Positions 35,357-44,848 are shown, counted from the stretch's first letter. The stretch: 64,000 bases of DNA from an uncultured Alphaproteobacteria bacterium (GCA_938083135.1 CALLKY010000005.1:103277-167276), one strand, 5' to 3'. Notes: generated from the sequence alone by a model not told the origin. Made by a program: numbers and translations.

Positions 35357-37000
35357 ATGTTTGGGACTGATAGCGTTATTCGTGACTACACCGTGGCGCG
35401 GAATGACTACCGCAATGTCATGCCTGAGACGTTCAATTTCGCTTTTGACGTGATCGACGTGCGCGGCGCTAAGCATGACAAAACAGCGTTGATCGCCGTT
35501 GGCCCGGATGGCGCGCGCACGGGTGATGTCTCCTATTCCGATCTGTCACGCCAATCTGGTCAATTCGCCAATGGGCTGAAGCGGCTTGGCTTGGCTAAGG
35601 GCGATTTCGCCTGTGTGGTGATAGGCCGAATTCCGGAATGGTACGGGGTGCTGTTCGGTTGCATGAAGCTAGGCGTTGTCTCCATGCCCGGCACCAATTT
35701 ATTGACAGCGAAGGACATCGCCTATCGCATCAACCAGTCCGGTGCCAAAGCGGTCATTGTCACGGAGGAGCATTGCGAGAAAGTTGAGGCAATCCTGGCG
35801 GAATGCCCGACGCTCGCGCACAAAATCGTCATAGGCGACGCACGGGATGGCTGGCTGAATTTCCGGGAGATGTGTGCCGCTGAAAGCCCAGAAATCAGCC
35901 AGGCAGAGTGCGGGCCGTTCAAATCAACCGATATGATGATGGCCTATTTCACGTCTGGCACGACGGCACTGCCGAAAATGGTACCGCGGGACTTTGGCTA
36001 TGGGCTGGCGCATGCGGCGACAGGCCTGTTCTGGATGGACCTCAATGAAGATGACATCCACTGGACGCTGACTGATACCGGCTGGGCCAAGGCTGCGTGG
36101 GGCATGCTATTCCCGCAATTGCTCCTGGGCTGCACGATTGTGCTGTTCGACGGCAAGGGCTTCGATGTGGACCAGCATTTGAACATGATCAAAGATCTGC
36201 AGGTGACAACCTTCTGCGCGCCACCCACGGTTTATCGCCTGTTCGCGCAACAGGATTTGTCGAAATATGATGTCTCCAGCCTCCGCCGTTGCTTAGGCGC
36301 GGGTGAACCGCTGAACCCTGAAGTCATCCGCTATTGGGAAACGCACACCGGCACTGTCATCGCCGACGGGTATGGCCAGACGGAAACAATCAATATCGTC
36401 GCCAACTTCCCTGGCCAGGAAACCAAGTTTGGCTCCATGGGCCAGCCGGTTCCTGGTTTCGATATCGATGTGGTGGATGATGACGGCAACCGCTTGGCAC
36501 CGGAAGAAGTCGGCCATATCGCCGTCCGCACAGATACGGGCGGGGCTTGGCCGCCGGGTCTATTTGACGGCTACTTGAAATCTGACGGCGGCGTTGCCCG
36601 GGATGCATTCCGCAATGGCTGGTACTACACTGGCGATACGGCCCGGAAAGATACAGACGGCTATCTTTGGTTCGTTGGCCGCGCGGATGATCTGATTTCG
36701 TCTGCCGGGTATCGGATCAGCCCGTTTGAAGTGGAATCAGCGCTGCTGGAGCATCCAGCGATTATGGAAAGTGCGGTTGTTGGCCATCCGGACCCGACCC
36801 GCGGCCAGGTCGTCAAAGCGTTCATCATTCTGGCGGACGGGCGGAATGGCAGCCCGGCGCTGGCGGAAGAAATTCAGGATTTCTGTAAAGACCTAACAGC
36901 ACCCTACAAATACCCGCGGGTGATTGAATTCGTGAATGAACTGCCGAAAACGATATCTGGCAAAATCCGGCGGGTGGAGCTTCGGGAAGGTGGCGAATAA
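35357..37000 (+). CDS. Medium-chain-type acyl-CoA synthetase (AMP-binding)
   Basis: 547 residues of the ANL superfamily. ATP-loop FTSGTTALPKMV, DGYGQTETINIVANF, hinge region YYTGDTARKDTDGYLWFVGRADD, and the C-terminal catalytic Lys in LPKTISGKIRRVELRE are all visible. It is most like ACSM/benzoate-CoA-type ligases; the substrate is unknown. It is divergent from the SLOG operon across about 150 bases, and AGGGA precedes the start. Confidence 0.9.
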   Translation: MFGTDSVIRDYTVARNDYRNVMPETFNFAFDVIDVRGAKHDKTALIAVGPDGARTGDVSYSDLSRQSGQFANGLKRLGLAKGDFACVVIGRIPEWYGVLFGCMKLGVVSMPGTNLLTAKDIAYRINQSGAKAVIVTEEHCEKVEAILAECPTLAHKIVIGDARDGWLNFREMCAAESPEISQAECGPFKSTDMMMAYFTSGTTALPKMVPRDFGYGLAHAATGLFWMDLNEDDIHWTLTDTGWAKAAWGMLFPQLLLGCTIVLFDGKGFDVDQHLNMIKDLQVTTFCAPPTVYRLFAQQDLSKYDVSSLRRCLGAGEPLNPEVIRYWETHTGTVIADGYGQTETINIVANFPGQETKFGSMGQPVPGFDIDVVDDDGNRLAPEEVGHIAVRTDTGGAWPPGLFDGYLKSDGGVARDAFRNGWYYTGDTARKDTDGYLWFVGRADDLISSAGYRISPFEVESALLEHPAIMESAVVGHPDPTRGQVVKAFIILADGRNGSPALAEEIQDFCKDLTAPYKYPRVIEFVNELPKTISGKIRRVELREGGE

Positions 37001-37116
37001 CCGCTAACTGCTTGCCCCACGGCAGAATGCACCTTAAAAAAAGTTCCCATGCGCGCTGCAATTGTTGGGGAAGCGTGCAGTAAACACGCATAACCAATCA
37101 ATGAGGGAGGCGAGAC

Positions 37117-37524
37117 ATGGCCTACAAGATTACCGAAATCGAAGGCATTGGTCCAAAATACGGCGAGACGCTTGGTAAAGCTGGCATCAACACCACCGAT
37201 GACCTGCTGGATAAATGCGCCGACAAGAAGGGCCGCAAAGCCACAGCGGGTGACACTGGCCTGACAGAATCCCAACTGCTGAAATGGGCGAATATGGCGG
37301 ATCTGATGCGCATTAGCGGCGTTGGTGAAGAATATTCAGAACTGTTGGAAGCGGCTGGCGTTGATACTGTCAAAGAGCTGAAAATGCGCCGCCCGGATAA
37401 CCTCACCGCCAAGATGAAAGAGGTGAATGAGGCTAAAAAGCTCACGCGCCAAACGCCGTCTGAAAGCCAGGTTACTAAGTGGGTTGAACAGGCCAAAACG
37501 CTTGAGCCTAAGATCAGCCACTAA
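37117..37524 (+). CDS. DUF4332 helix-hairpin-helix protein
   Basis: 135 residues with two helix-hairpin-helix-like motifs: IEGIGPKYGETLGKAGINT and ISGVGEEYSELLEAAGVDT. This matches DUF4332, a small, possibly DNA-binding family of unknown role. GGAGG lies upstream of the ATG. Confidence 0.88.
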   Translation: MAYKITEIEGIGPKYGETLGKAGINTTDDLLDKCADKKGRKATAGDTGLTESQLLKWANMADLMRISGVGEEYSELLEAAGVDTVKELKMRRPDNLTAKMKEVNEAKKLTRQTPSESQVTKWVEQAKTLEPKISH

Positions 37525-37546
37525 GGCTTCCCTCACTTTCTGCAGG

Positions 37547-37604
37547 CCTCCCCCCTCTCTCCAGCCCGTCCCGGTGTGGGGAAGGGATCAGGGAGAGGAG
37601 GGGG
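37547..37604. repeat. REP-like palindromic sequence between genes
   Basis: Arms CCCCCCTCTCTCC and GGGAGAGGAGGGGG pair with one bulge around a ~28-base loop. C/T-rich then G/A-rich palindromes of this kind are dispersed in many alphaproteobacterial genomes. Only one copy is in this window. It could also act as a processing or termination hairpin, although it has no T-run. Confidence 0.5.
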
Positions 37605-37646
37605 AGAATTGCGGAAAATGAACCAATACCCGAAGGAACCACCCCC

Positions 37647-38723
37647 ATGGCCGGCGTGAAACGCATTCCAGCGGATGTCATCCGCCGTCAGCTTGAAGCC
37701 GTATTTCGGACCTGGGGCATGGCCGAAGACCGTATCGCCACGACGGTTGAAGTGATGGTCGCGACGGACCTTTCCGGCGTGGACAGCCACGGCCTTGGCA
37801 TGCTGCCGTCATACGCCGATCGGCGCAGGCGCGGCATCATGAATATGCAGCCGGACCTCAAAATCGTTCGTGAGAAACCGGCGGTGGCGCTGATCGATGC
37901 GGACCGCTCCATCGGCCATCCGCCTTCGGTCATGGCAATGAAGCTCGCGGTTGAGAAGGCGCGGGCCTGCGGGGTTGCTGCTGTCGGCGTGCGCAATTCC
38001 AATCACTTTGGTGCGGCTGGATATTACAGCCGCATGGCCGCAGAAATGGGCATGGTCGGCATGGCCATGACCAATGCGCCCGGCGCTGCCATGGTGCCAA
38101 CCTTTGGCCGGGAGGCCATGCTTGGCACCAACCCGATTGCGTTTGCAGCACCAGCAACCAAGAACCCGCCATTCTCCCTGGATATGGCGACGACGACCGT
38201 GGCGTTCGGCAAGCTCACAATCTCCAAGCGCCTGGGCAAAGCGATCCCAGAAGGCTGGGCGTTGGATGAAGATGGCCAATCGACCACCAATGCCGATATC
38301 GCCCACGCGGCCCGGCGCCAACTCCCGCTCGGCGGGGACCGTGAGCGCGGCGGCCACAAAGGCTACGGCCTTGGCACAATGGTCGAAATTCTGTGCGCCG
38401 TGTTGACGGGTGCCTGGGCGGACGGTGTGGATGACGAAGGTCGCCCCAAGCATACTGATTATGACGTTGGCCATTTCTTCTTCGCAATAGACCCAAGTCT
38501 TGTCCGCGCCGATGGCGAATTCGAGGACGATATGGACCGAATGATGGATATGCTGCGCGCCACGCCGCCAGCAGATCCATCAAAACCGGTCATGGTGGCA
38601 GGCGATCCTGAAGTGAAGGAAACGGCGGAGCGCACACGCCTTGGCATCCCTGTCGCCGATATGTTGATTGAAGAAACCCGCGTTGTCGCCGAAGAATGCG
38701 GCGCTGAGTTTTTACTTGTTTAA
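37647..38723 (+). CDS. Malate/L-lactate dehydrogenase (Ldh)-family NAD(P) oxidoreductase
   Basis: 358 residues of the Ldh2/YlbC-type family: VDSHGLGMLPSYADRRRRG, VGVRNSNHFGAAGYYS with the catalytic His, MLGTNPIAFAAP, and GGHKGYGLGTMVEILC. It is structurally unrelated to classical LDH; substrates range from malate and lactate to ureidoglycolate and other 2-hydroxyacids. AAGGAA lies upstream of the ATG. The neighbouring acyl-CoA ligases and dioxygenase suggest catabolism. Confidence 0.9.
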   Translation: MAGVKRIPADVIRRQLEAVFRTWGMAEDRIATTVEVMVATDLSGVDSHGLGMLPSYADRRRRGIMNMQPDLKIVREKPAVALIDADRSIGHPPSVMAMKLAVEKARACGVAAVGVRNSNHFGAAGYYSRMAAEMGMVGMAMTNAPGAAMVPTFGREAMLGTNPIAFAAPATKNPPFSLDMATTTVAFGKLTISKRLGKAIPEGWALDEDGQSTTNADIAHAARRQLPLGGDRERGGHKGYGLGTMVEILCAVLTGAWADGVDDEGRPKHTDYDVGHFFFAIDPSLVRADGEFEDDMDRMMDMLRATPPADPSKPVMVAGDPEVKETAERTRLGIPVADMLIEETRVVAEECGAEFLLV

Positions 38724-39158
38724 TTTTGAATCAAAGTGGGAATGACATTTGACGCTGGTAGGTCATGCATGACGAGAACCTCGCCATGCATGTGTATCCT
38801 AGATCAATATTATCAAAGTCAATATGATGACCACTGAACAAAGTTATTAGCTTTAAATTTCATTTTACTCTCCAGTTGATGTTACTCTACAAAAATATTT
38901 CCCTCTTTAATGTAATAAGGTGCATATTTCAACGAAATATCTTAGTGCAATACATATTATATACTACATAATAATCCCTCTTTCTAGAAAGTTATAATGT
39001 TATTATAGCATTGATCATGATTTTTGTTAAGTCATAGACCAAAAGAAACAACACTTTCCGGAGTTTTATATTGTTCCAGTGCATTCTCTTGCCGAAATGA
39101 ACTTGATTGGTTGTTATTCTCTTGGCGTAACGCCTAAAATGGCGCCAGAATGGTCGCC
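38724..39158. other. AT-rich intergenic island without a convincing gene
   Basis: About 435 bases of strongly AT-rich DNA in a GC-rich region, with many TATA/AATA runs. Only short, implausible open frames are present. It contains one hairpin (38764-38792) near its left end. It probably carries the promoter for the TPR gene at 39159, and may be foreign or degenerate DNA. Confidence 0.5.
38764..38792. repeat. Near-perfect hairpin with CATGCATG arms
   Basis: CATGCATG and CGAG pair with CTCG and CATGCATG around a 3-base loop, with a single A/C mismatch. It lies about 40 bases after the Ldh-family stop. There is no following T-run, so an intrinsic terminator is doubtful; an operator or a mobile-element remnant are alternatives. 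Confidence 0.5.
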
Positions 39159-39728
39159 ATGGGATATCTGACGCGCACATTTCCGCTTTTCGCCGCGCTT
39201 TCAGCTACGATCATGCTGGCGCCAATGCATGCCTCCGCCGATCAGAATGATCCGGTGTTGGATGGCCTGTTCAAGCAATTGCAGGCGGCCCCGAATGTCC
39301 ATGCTGGCCAGGCACTGGACCGTGAGATCTGGCAAGCTTGGCTGCGCCATGAAGATGACCGCACGGAATCACTGCTGACGCTGGGTGCGTCTGCCATGAA
39401 CCGGGGCCGGATTGATGTGGCGATGGGTGCATTCAACGAAGCCATTAAGCGCCATCCAGACTTCGCAGAGGCCTGGAACAAGCGGGCCACGCTGAAATTC
39501 TTCACGGGCGACCTTGAAGGCTCTGTCGCGGATTGCGCCCAAGTATTGAAGTTAGAGCCCCGTCATTACGGCGCGCTTTCCGGTCTTGGCATGATCTATA
39601 TTACGCTGGAAGACTGGGGCGGTGCTATCCGCTGGATTGAAGCCGCGCTCGCAATTAACCCGCACATGCCCGGTGCCCGCGCCGCGCTGGCGGAAGCCCG
39701 CAAAAAGTTCGCAGCGGAAGAAACCTGA
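39159..39728 (+). CDS. Secreted tetratricopeptide-repeat protein
   Basis: About 189 residues. A signal peptide ends near MHASADQ. Three TPR-like units follow (SAMNRGRIDVAMGAFNEAIK; KFFTGDLEGSVADCAQVLKL; YITLEDWGGAIRWIEAALAI). It is likely periplasmic, with partners unknown. MGYLTRTF at 39159 is taken as the start; an ATG three codons upstream is possible. Confidence 0.82.
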   Translation: MGYLTRTFPLFAALSATIMLAPMHASADQNDPVLDGLFKQLQAAPNVHAGQALDREIWQAWLRHEDDRTESLLTLGASAMNRGRIDVAMGAFNEAIKRHPDFAEAWNKRATLKFFTGDLEGSVADCAQVLKLEPRHYGALSGLGMIYITLEDWGGAIRWIEAALAINPHMPGARAALAEARKKFAAEET

Positions 39729-39761
39729 ACCTATCGCCCAAACATAGTGAAAGCCTGACCC

Positions 39762-40379
39762 ATGACCATGAAGCTTTACGGCATTCCCGGCAGCCGCGCC
39801 GCCCGCAATATCTGGGCGCTGGAGGAAACCGGCCTGCCATACGAACGGATCGATGTGGTGATGCGGAAGGAAACGGGCACGCCTGAATTCCTGGCCGTCA
39901 ACCCCAATGGCCGCATCCCGGTGTTGGTCGACGGTGATTTCGTGCTGTTTGAGAGCCTGGCGATCAACACCTACATCGCCAAGAAAGCGGGTGGCGATTT
40001 GGCACCTAAGGGCTTGGGAGAAGACGCAACCAACGAACAATGGTCGTTGTGGGTGGTCACAGAAACAGAGAAAGCCGTCCTCCGTGCACTGTTCCATACG
40101 CTGGGCGCTATGGGATACGAAAAAGACCCAGCCATTGTCGCGGAATGCTTGGAAGAGCTGGCGCGGCCCTTCAAAGTGCTCGATGGGCATCTGGCGAACC
40201 GGGATTATTTGATGGGCGGGCGCTTCACCATCGCAGATCTGAACGTCGCCAGTGTGCTGGCTTGGGCGGCGACAGCGCGGCTTGATCTTTCCGCATATCC
40301 GAACATGGACAAATGGCTGAAGGCCTGCCTTGCGCGGGAGGGTTACCAGAAGGTTCGCGCCATTCAAAAAGCCGGGTAA
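39762..40379 (+). CDS. Glutathione S-transferase
   Basis: 205 residues. The N-terminal thioredoxin-like domain (KLYGIPGSRAARNIWALEE, NPNGRIPVLVDGDFVLFESLAI with the GSH-binding ES pair) is followed by an all-helical C-terminal domain (YLMGGRFTIADLNVASVL). A second in-frame ATG two codons on is possible. It lies 12 bases before an acyl-CoA ligase, probably in the same operon. Confidence 0.92.
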   Translation: MTMKLYGIPGSRAARNIWALEETGLPYERIDVVMRKETGTPEFLAVNPNGRIPVLVDGDFVLFESLAINTYIAKKAGGDLAPKGLGEDATNEQWSLWVVTETEKAVLRALFHTLGAMGYEKDPAIVAECLEELARPFKVLDGHLANRDYLMGGRFTIADLNVASVLAWAATARLDLSAYPNMDKWLKACLAREGYQKVRAIQKAG

Positions 40380-40391
40380 CGGGCAAGCGTC

Positions 40392-41975
40392 ATGGTGGAG
40401 ATTCTGGGCCGCACGCCGCATGCAACCACGCTGCGTGATCTGGTCGTCATGCGGGCGGCATATGGCGACAAGCCGCTGCTGATCTGCCGGGATGAAGTGC
40501 TGACCTATGCGGATGCAGACCGGCTCTCCAACCGTGTTGCCAATCAATTGCTGGCCAGGGGCTTGGTCAAAGGCGATGTGGTTGCGGCCTTCATGTACAA
40601 CGCCGTTGAACAGGCGTTGCTTTGGTTTGGCTGCGCTAAGATTGGTGCTGTCTATGCGTCTCTCAATGTGTCGCTCGCTAAGGATGATCTGGCCTATAGC
40701 TTGAACGATACGGGTGCCAAACTGTTCGTTGTTGATGAGGAATTGGCGCCGGTATTCAACGGTGCCTTGCCCAGCTTAGAGATCACGCCAGAGGTCTTCG
40801 TCCATGGTGATCCCGCATGCGTGCCGGGTGCGGCATTGCTGGATGAATTGATTGAAGGCGACGAGACACTGCCGGATGCTGACGTTGGCATGACGGACCC
40901 CGTATGCATCGTCTATACCGGTGGTTCCACATCTATGCCGAAGGGCGTGCTCGCACCGCACCTATATTACATCGCTGCCGCCATGCGCTACCAAGAAATT
41001 GCGGATGCGACGGAGGATGACGTTCATTACGCGAACTCTCATTTCTTCCATATTGGCGGCCAGCAATTTGGCGTCACGGGGCCGCTTTATTGCGGCATGA
41101 CGGGGGTTATGGATCGCTGGTTCAGCGCCTCCAAATATTGGGAGATCGTGCGGAAATACGGTGCGACCATTCTTGATCCGTTAGGGACTATGATGTCCGT
41201 GCTGCTACTGGTGCCGGAATCGCCTTTGGACAAACGGCACAAGGCCCGCGTGGGTGTTGGCATCGCCGCGAGCCAGGTGCGCCGGGAACTGAAAGAAGAA
41301 TTCGAGACCCGCTTCGGCACGCCGATGCTGGAGGTCTATGCCATGACGGAGATGGGCGTGCTGCTGTGTAGTGAGCGTATGCACGACCGTCGCCAAGGCT
41401 CCTGCGGGCGACCCCATGGCTGGGCAGAATTCCTGATCGTGGACGATGAGGATAATCCACTGCCCCAGGGCGAAACCGGCCAGATATTGATCCGTCCCAC
41501 CGTGCCGAACAGCGTGATGCAGCGCTACATCAACAAACCAGATGAAACAATCGCAGCATGGGGGAACCTTTGGTACCACTCTGGCGATCTGGGGTATCTG
41601 GATGCGGATGGTTATGTGTATTTCGTTGGGCGGGAGGCGCATTGGATCCGCAGGCGCGGTGAGAACGTCTCTGCGTTCGAGGTCGAAAAAGCCATGACCG
41701 CCCATCCAGCCGTTCAGGATTGCGGCGTTGTTGGCGTGCCGTCTGAATTGGGTGAGGAAGATATCAAGGCCTATGTTGAGGTCGTCGCAGGGGCGGATCA
41801 ACCGGCACCAGAAGACTTAGTCGCGTGGTGCAGGGAGCGTATCGCTTACTTCAAAACACCCCGCTATATCGAATTCGTCGCTGAATTCCCCCGCACCATG
41901 ACCAAGAACGAAATCGCCCGCCATGAATTGCGCGCACTGGGCATTGGGACGTGTTGGGACGCTGACAATCCATGA
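40392..41975 (+). CDS. Acyl-CoA ligase (crotonobetaine/carnitine-CoA ligase-like)
   Basis: 527 residues, ANL family: IVYTGGSTSMPKGVLAP, VYAMTEMGVLL, YHSGDLGYLDADGYVYFVGREAHWIRRRGENVSAFEVE, and a C-terminal FPRTMTKNEIARHEL with the catalytic Lys. The RRGENVS stretch is characteristic of CaiC-like ligases. The substrate is not fixed. Its last 4 bases overlap the next gene (ATGA). Confidence 0.88.
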   Translation: MVEILGRTPHATTLRDLVVMRAAYGDKPLLICRDEVLTYADADRLSNRVANQLLARGLVKGDVVAAFMYNAVEQALLWFGCAKIGAVYASLNVSLAKDDLAYSLNDTGAKLFVVDEELAPVFNGALPSLEITPEVFVHGDPACVPGAALLDELIEGDETLPDADVGMTDPVCIVYTGGSTSMPKGVLAPHLYYIAAAMRYQEIADATEDDVHYANSHFFHIGGQQFGVTGPLYCGMTGVMDRWFSASKYWEIVRKYGATILDPLGTMMSVLLLVPESPLDKRHKARVGVGIAASQVRRELKEEFETRFGTPMLEVYAMTEMGVLLCSERMHDRRQGSCGRPHGWAEFLIVDDEDNPLPQGETGQILIRPTVPNSVMQRYINKPDETIAAWGNLWYHSGDLGYLDADGYVYFVGREAHWIRRRGENVSAFEVEKAMTAHPAVQDCGVVGVPSELGEEDIKAYVEVVAGADQPAPEDLVAWCRERIAYFKTPRYIEFVAEFPRTMTKNEIARHELRALGIGTCWDADNP

Positions 41976-43084
41976 TCAAACGTTGGCCCATTGCCTTGGC
42001 AGCACTTTTGTTGGGCGCTTTACTGCAAACAGCAGCTTTCGCCCAAACGCCGCAAATTCGGGACGTGACCGGCAATTGGATCGGTGATGAACCGCGCGTT
42101 TTGAGGGCGCGCATGCTGCCGATGGTGGCACCCACTGGGGTTAGAATTGTTCGCGTTGATGCCACGTTCGCACGTCACCACTGGCCGGGTCGCGATCAAG
42201 CACATCGCGTCGCCGCTGTGTTTGATGAAGCAAGCAGAGAATGGCGCGCCAATCCCGTCGCTGGGGCCGCACCGCGGGGCGATAGCCTGTTTGTCCAATG
42301 GGAGATTTTCTATCGCCGGCTTGCCATCAACGAGCCGCAACGAACCCGTGTCGCTGTATCGCCGCTGAGTGAAAAAACGATTGGCTGTGCGCAGGCGGAT
42401 ACGGACCTTGATTTGCTGCTATTGCAGTCAATGGCGCAGGGGTTGCGGGTTCGCAATCCAGAAACTGCTTTACCGCGCCTTGGCTATCCGGTGCCAACTC
42501 ATTTCATGGTGAGCCTTAGAAACATGGGCTTTACTATGGCGAAAACAGAGGTAGCCACTGGTGCGAATACGGTGCGGTTTGGCCCACCTGATCTTGCGAT
42601 GTATGCGCCGCGCCGACAGCGCGCAGTGAATGAAACACGCGCCGAATATTTCAGGCGCGTAACAGACATTCTACCCGATAGACCTTATCGGCTTGCGGGA
42701 TGGGCTTATGCGCAAACGCAGCGCGATGTCCGCAGGCGGCCAAGCCTTCGATGCATACCTTCAAAGCATTGGTTTGTGCATGAAGCTGGGTTTCACAGCG
42801 ATGATGGAGGGTTCTTGCCCACGCCGCCACGGCCCGAACGCGTTCGGGGCGAAACCAGAGTTGTCGTTATGGAGGATTCAGTGACCGCTGCCGCATTGGG
42901 CACTTCGCCCGCTCGGCCTGTATGGCTTCCACGGATATGGGATTTGCATTTTTGGTTGGACCCAAGGCCAGAATGCTCTGCCCCTCTCAGTTGCCCGGTG
43001 CTCATCCAAATAGAAAGCCCAAGCCCGATCGTGGGATTGGCAACACCGCGCAGCACATTCTTCCGGAGTCAGACCTTTGAGTGA
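41972..43084 (+). CDS. Exported protein of unknown function
   Basis: 370 residues. A signal peptide ends near AAFAQTPQ, and the rest is soluble. Recognisable pieces are few: DVTGNWIGDEPR, RYPV-like GYPVPTHFMVSL, and a C-terminal LHFWLDPRPECSAPLSCPV with two Cys. I do not recognise the family. The gene is coupled to the acyl-CoA ligase (ATGA) and overlaps the SMP-30 gene by 8 bases, so it belongs to this catabolic operon. Confidence 0.7.
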   Translation: MIKRWPIALAALLLGALLQTAAFAQTPQIRDVTGNWIGDEPRVLRARMLPMVAPTGVRIVRVDATFARHHWPGRDQAHRVAAVFDEASREWRANPVAGAAPRGDSLFVQWEIFYRRLAINEPQRTRVAVSPLSEKTIGCAQADTDLDLLLLQSMAQGLRVRNPETALPRLGYPVPTHFMVSLRNMGFTMAKTEVATGANTVRFGPPDLAMYAPRRQRAVNETRAEYFRRVTDILPDRPYRLAGWAYAQTQRDVRRRPSLRCIPSKHWFVHEAGFHSDDGGFLPTPPRPERVRGETRVVVMEDSVTAAALGTSPARPVWLPRIWDLHFWLDPRPECSAPLSCPVLIQIESPSPIVGLATPRSTFFRSQTFE

Positions 43085-43964
43085 GCGTAATTTGCGGGAT
43101 GTCGCAACGGGCCTTCGCTTCCCAGAAGGCCCCATCGCCTTGGCCGACGGCAGCTTTCTCGTGGTTGAGATTGAGGCTGGGCGGGTGTCCCGCGTCAGTG
43201 CCGATGGTGTGGTTACGACGTTGGCGGATACGGGCGGCGGGCCAAATGGTGCTGCGCTCGGGCCAGATGGCCGGGTGTATGTCTGTAACAATGGCGGCAT
43301 GGCATTCCACCATTCCGATGGTTTGATCCTGCCGGGCCATGGTGAGGAAGACGCAGCAACGGGATGGGTCGACGCGATTGATCTGGAAACGGGTGCCGTC
43401 GAAACGCTCTACCGGGATTGTGATGCCCGGCCGCTGATCGCGCCGAATGATCTGGTGTTTGATGCGGCGGGTGGCTTCTATTTCACCGACCACGGCAAGG
43501 CCCGCAAATATGATCGGGACCGGGGCGGTGTTTATTACGCTCACGCCGATGGCGCCCACATCAACCGTGTTTGGGCACCGATGGAAGGGCCGAACGGCAT
43601 TGGCCTGTCTCCAGATGGCAAGACGCTCTATGTGGCGGAAACGCCGACGGGGCGGCTTTGGGTGTTTGATATCGTCAGCCCTGGCAAGATTGACCGTTCA
43701 CCGGGACCTGCACCTTGGCAGCCAGGGCGGCTGCTCGCTAACCCAACGGGCTACCATATGTTCGATAGCCTGGCCGTTGATGCTGCGGGCGACATTTGGG
43801 TTGGGACGATCCCGCATGGCCTGACGCGCGTCTCCCCAGATGGGGATGTAACATATTACTCGATGCCGGATTTGCTGCCGACGAATATCTGCTTCGATCC
43901 TGGCGGCCGGGCCTATGTCACGCTTTCCAGCCAAGGCCGGCTGGCAGCATTTGACCCGGATTGA
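43077..43964 (+). CDS. SMP-30/gluconolactonase-family protein
   Basis: 295 residues with a six-bladed propeller signature: ATGLRFPEGPIALADGSFLVVEIE, LIAPNDLVFDAAGGFYFTDHG, GPNGIGLSPDGKTLYVAETP. It is a likely metal-dependent lactonase. The start is TTG at 43077, in frame with a family-typical N-terminus and overlapping the end of the previous gene. GTG at 43081 is out of frame. Confidence 0.88.
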   Translation: MSERNLRDVATGLRFPEGPIALADGSFLVVEIEAGRVSRVSADGVVTTLADTGGGPNGAALGPDGRVYVCNNGGMAFHHSDGLILPGHGEEDAATGWVDAIDLETGAVETLYRDCDARPLIAPNDLVFDAAGGFYFTDHGKARKYDRDRGGVYYAHADGAHINRVWAPMEGPNGIGLSPDGKTLYVAETPTGRLWVFDIVSPGKIDRSPGPAPWQPGRLLANPTGYHMFDSLAVDAAGDIWVGTIPHGLTRVSPDGDVTYYSMPDLLPTNICFDPGGRAYVTLSSQGRLAAFDPD

Positions 43965-44023
43965 TGGTTGGCGCAGACTTTTTGTCTGTAGAGTTGAGTG
44001 AACCTGTAACGAGGAGATCACTG

Positions 44024-44848
44024 ATGGCGTATGAAGAAATTGATGTCCGCCCCGTAACACCAACACTGGGCGCTGAAATCCACGGCGTAGATTTGTCGAA
44101 GCCGCTGGGCAATCGCGCGTTTTCTGAAATCCACGATGCGTTGATCGAACATCAGGTGATCTTCTTCCGCGACCAGGATATCACCTTGGATCAACACAAG
44201 GATTTCGGGCGGAAGTTCGGCGATCTGCATGTGCATCCCTCCGCCCCCGGCCCTGAAGGCCATCCGGATGTGCTGACAATCCATGCGGATGAGAACGCTA
44301 AACAGATAGCGGGTGAGCGCTGGCATTCTGATGTGTCATGCGATCCAGAACCGCCAATGGGCTCCATCCTACGCCTGCACACAATCCCGCCAGAAGGCGG
44401 CGACACGCTGTTTGCCAGCATGTATGCAGCCTATGACGCCCTGTCGGACAAGATGAAAGACTATCTAGATGGTCTCACTGCCATCCATGACGGCAACCCC
44501 AATTATCATGACCGCGCGCAACGGGATGGTCGTAAGGATGATCGCGTATTTCCGCGAGCTGAACATCCGTTAATCCGAACCCATCCGGTCAGCGGCAAGA
44601 AGGCGATCTTCGTGAATCCGGTGTTCACCGTTGGCATCAAAGATCTGCCGCGCGACGAAGCGGATGCGATCCTGCGGTTCCTTTATGCCCACAACAACCG
44701 CCCACACTGGCAGGTTCGGTTTAAGTGGCAGAAGAACTCCATCGCCTTCTGGGATAACCGCTGTGTCCAGCACATCGCCATGTGGGATTATTTCCCGAAC
44801 GTGCGATCCGGCTACAGGGTGACGGTTAAGGGTGACCGGCCCGTCTGA
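44024..44848 (+). CDS. TauD/TfdA-family Fe(II)/2-oxoglutarate dioxygenase
   Basis: About 274 residues. The N-terminal PVTPTLGAEIHGVDLSKPL is typical. Metal ligands are WHSD (His, Asp) and the distal His in CVQHIAMWDY, and the 2OG-binding Arg is in SGYRVTVKG. The start at 44024 has a GAGGAG site at the right distance; the frame extends 21 codons further without matching the family. The substrate could be taurine, an alkyl sulfonate or an aryloxyalkanoate. Confidence 0.92.
   Translation: MAYEEIDVRPVTPTLGAEIHGVDLSKPLGNRAFSEIHDALIEHQVIFFRDQDITLDQHKDFGRKFGDLHVHPSAPGPEGHPDVLTIHADENAKQIAGERWHSDVSCDPEPPMGSILRLHTIPPEGGDTLFASMYAAYDALSDKMKDYLDGLTAIHDGNPNYHDRAQRDGRKDDRVFPRAEHPLIRTHPVSGKKAIFVNPVFTVGIKDLPRDEADAILRFLYAHNNRPHWQVRFKWQKNSIAFWDNRCVQHIAMWDYFPNVRSGYRVTVKGDRPV

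Noticed and set aside
38992..39180. 62-codon minus-strand frame in the AT-rich island
   Set aside because: No ribosome-binding site or recognisable motif, and it overlaps the start of the TPR gene.
39552..40547. 331-codon minus-strand frame
   Set aside because: Antisense of the GST and flanking genes, whose own translations carry clear family motifs.
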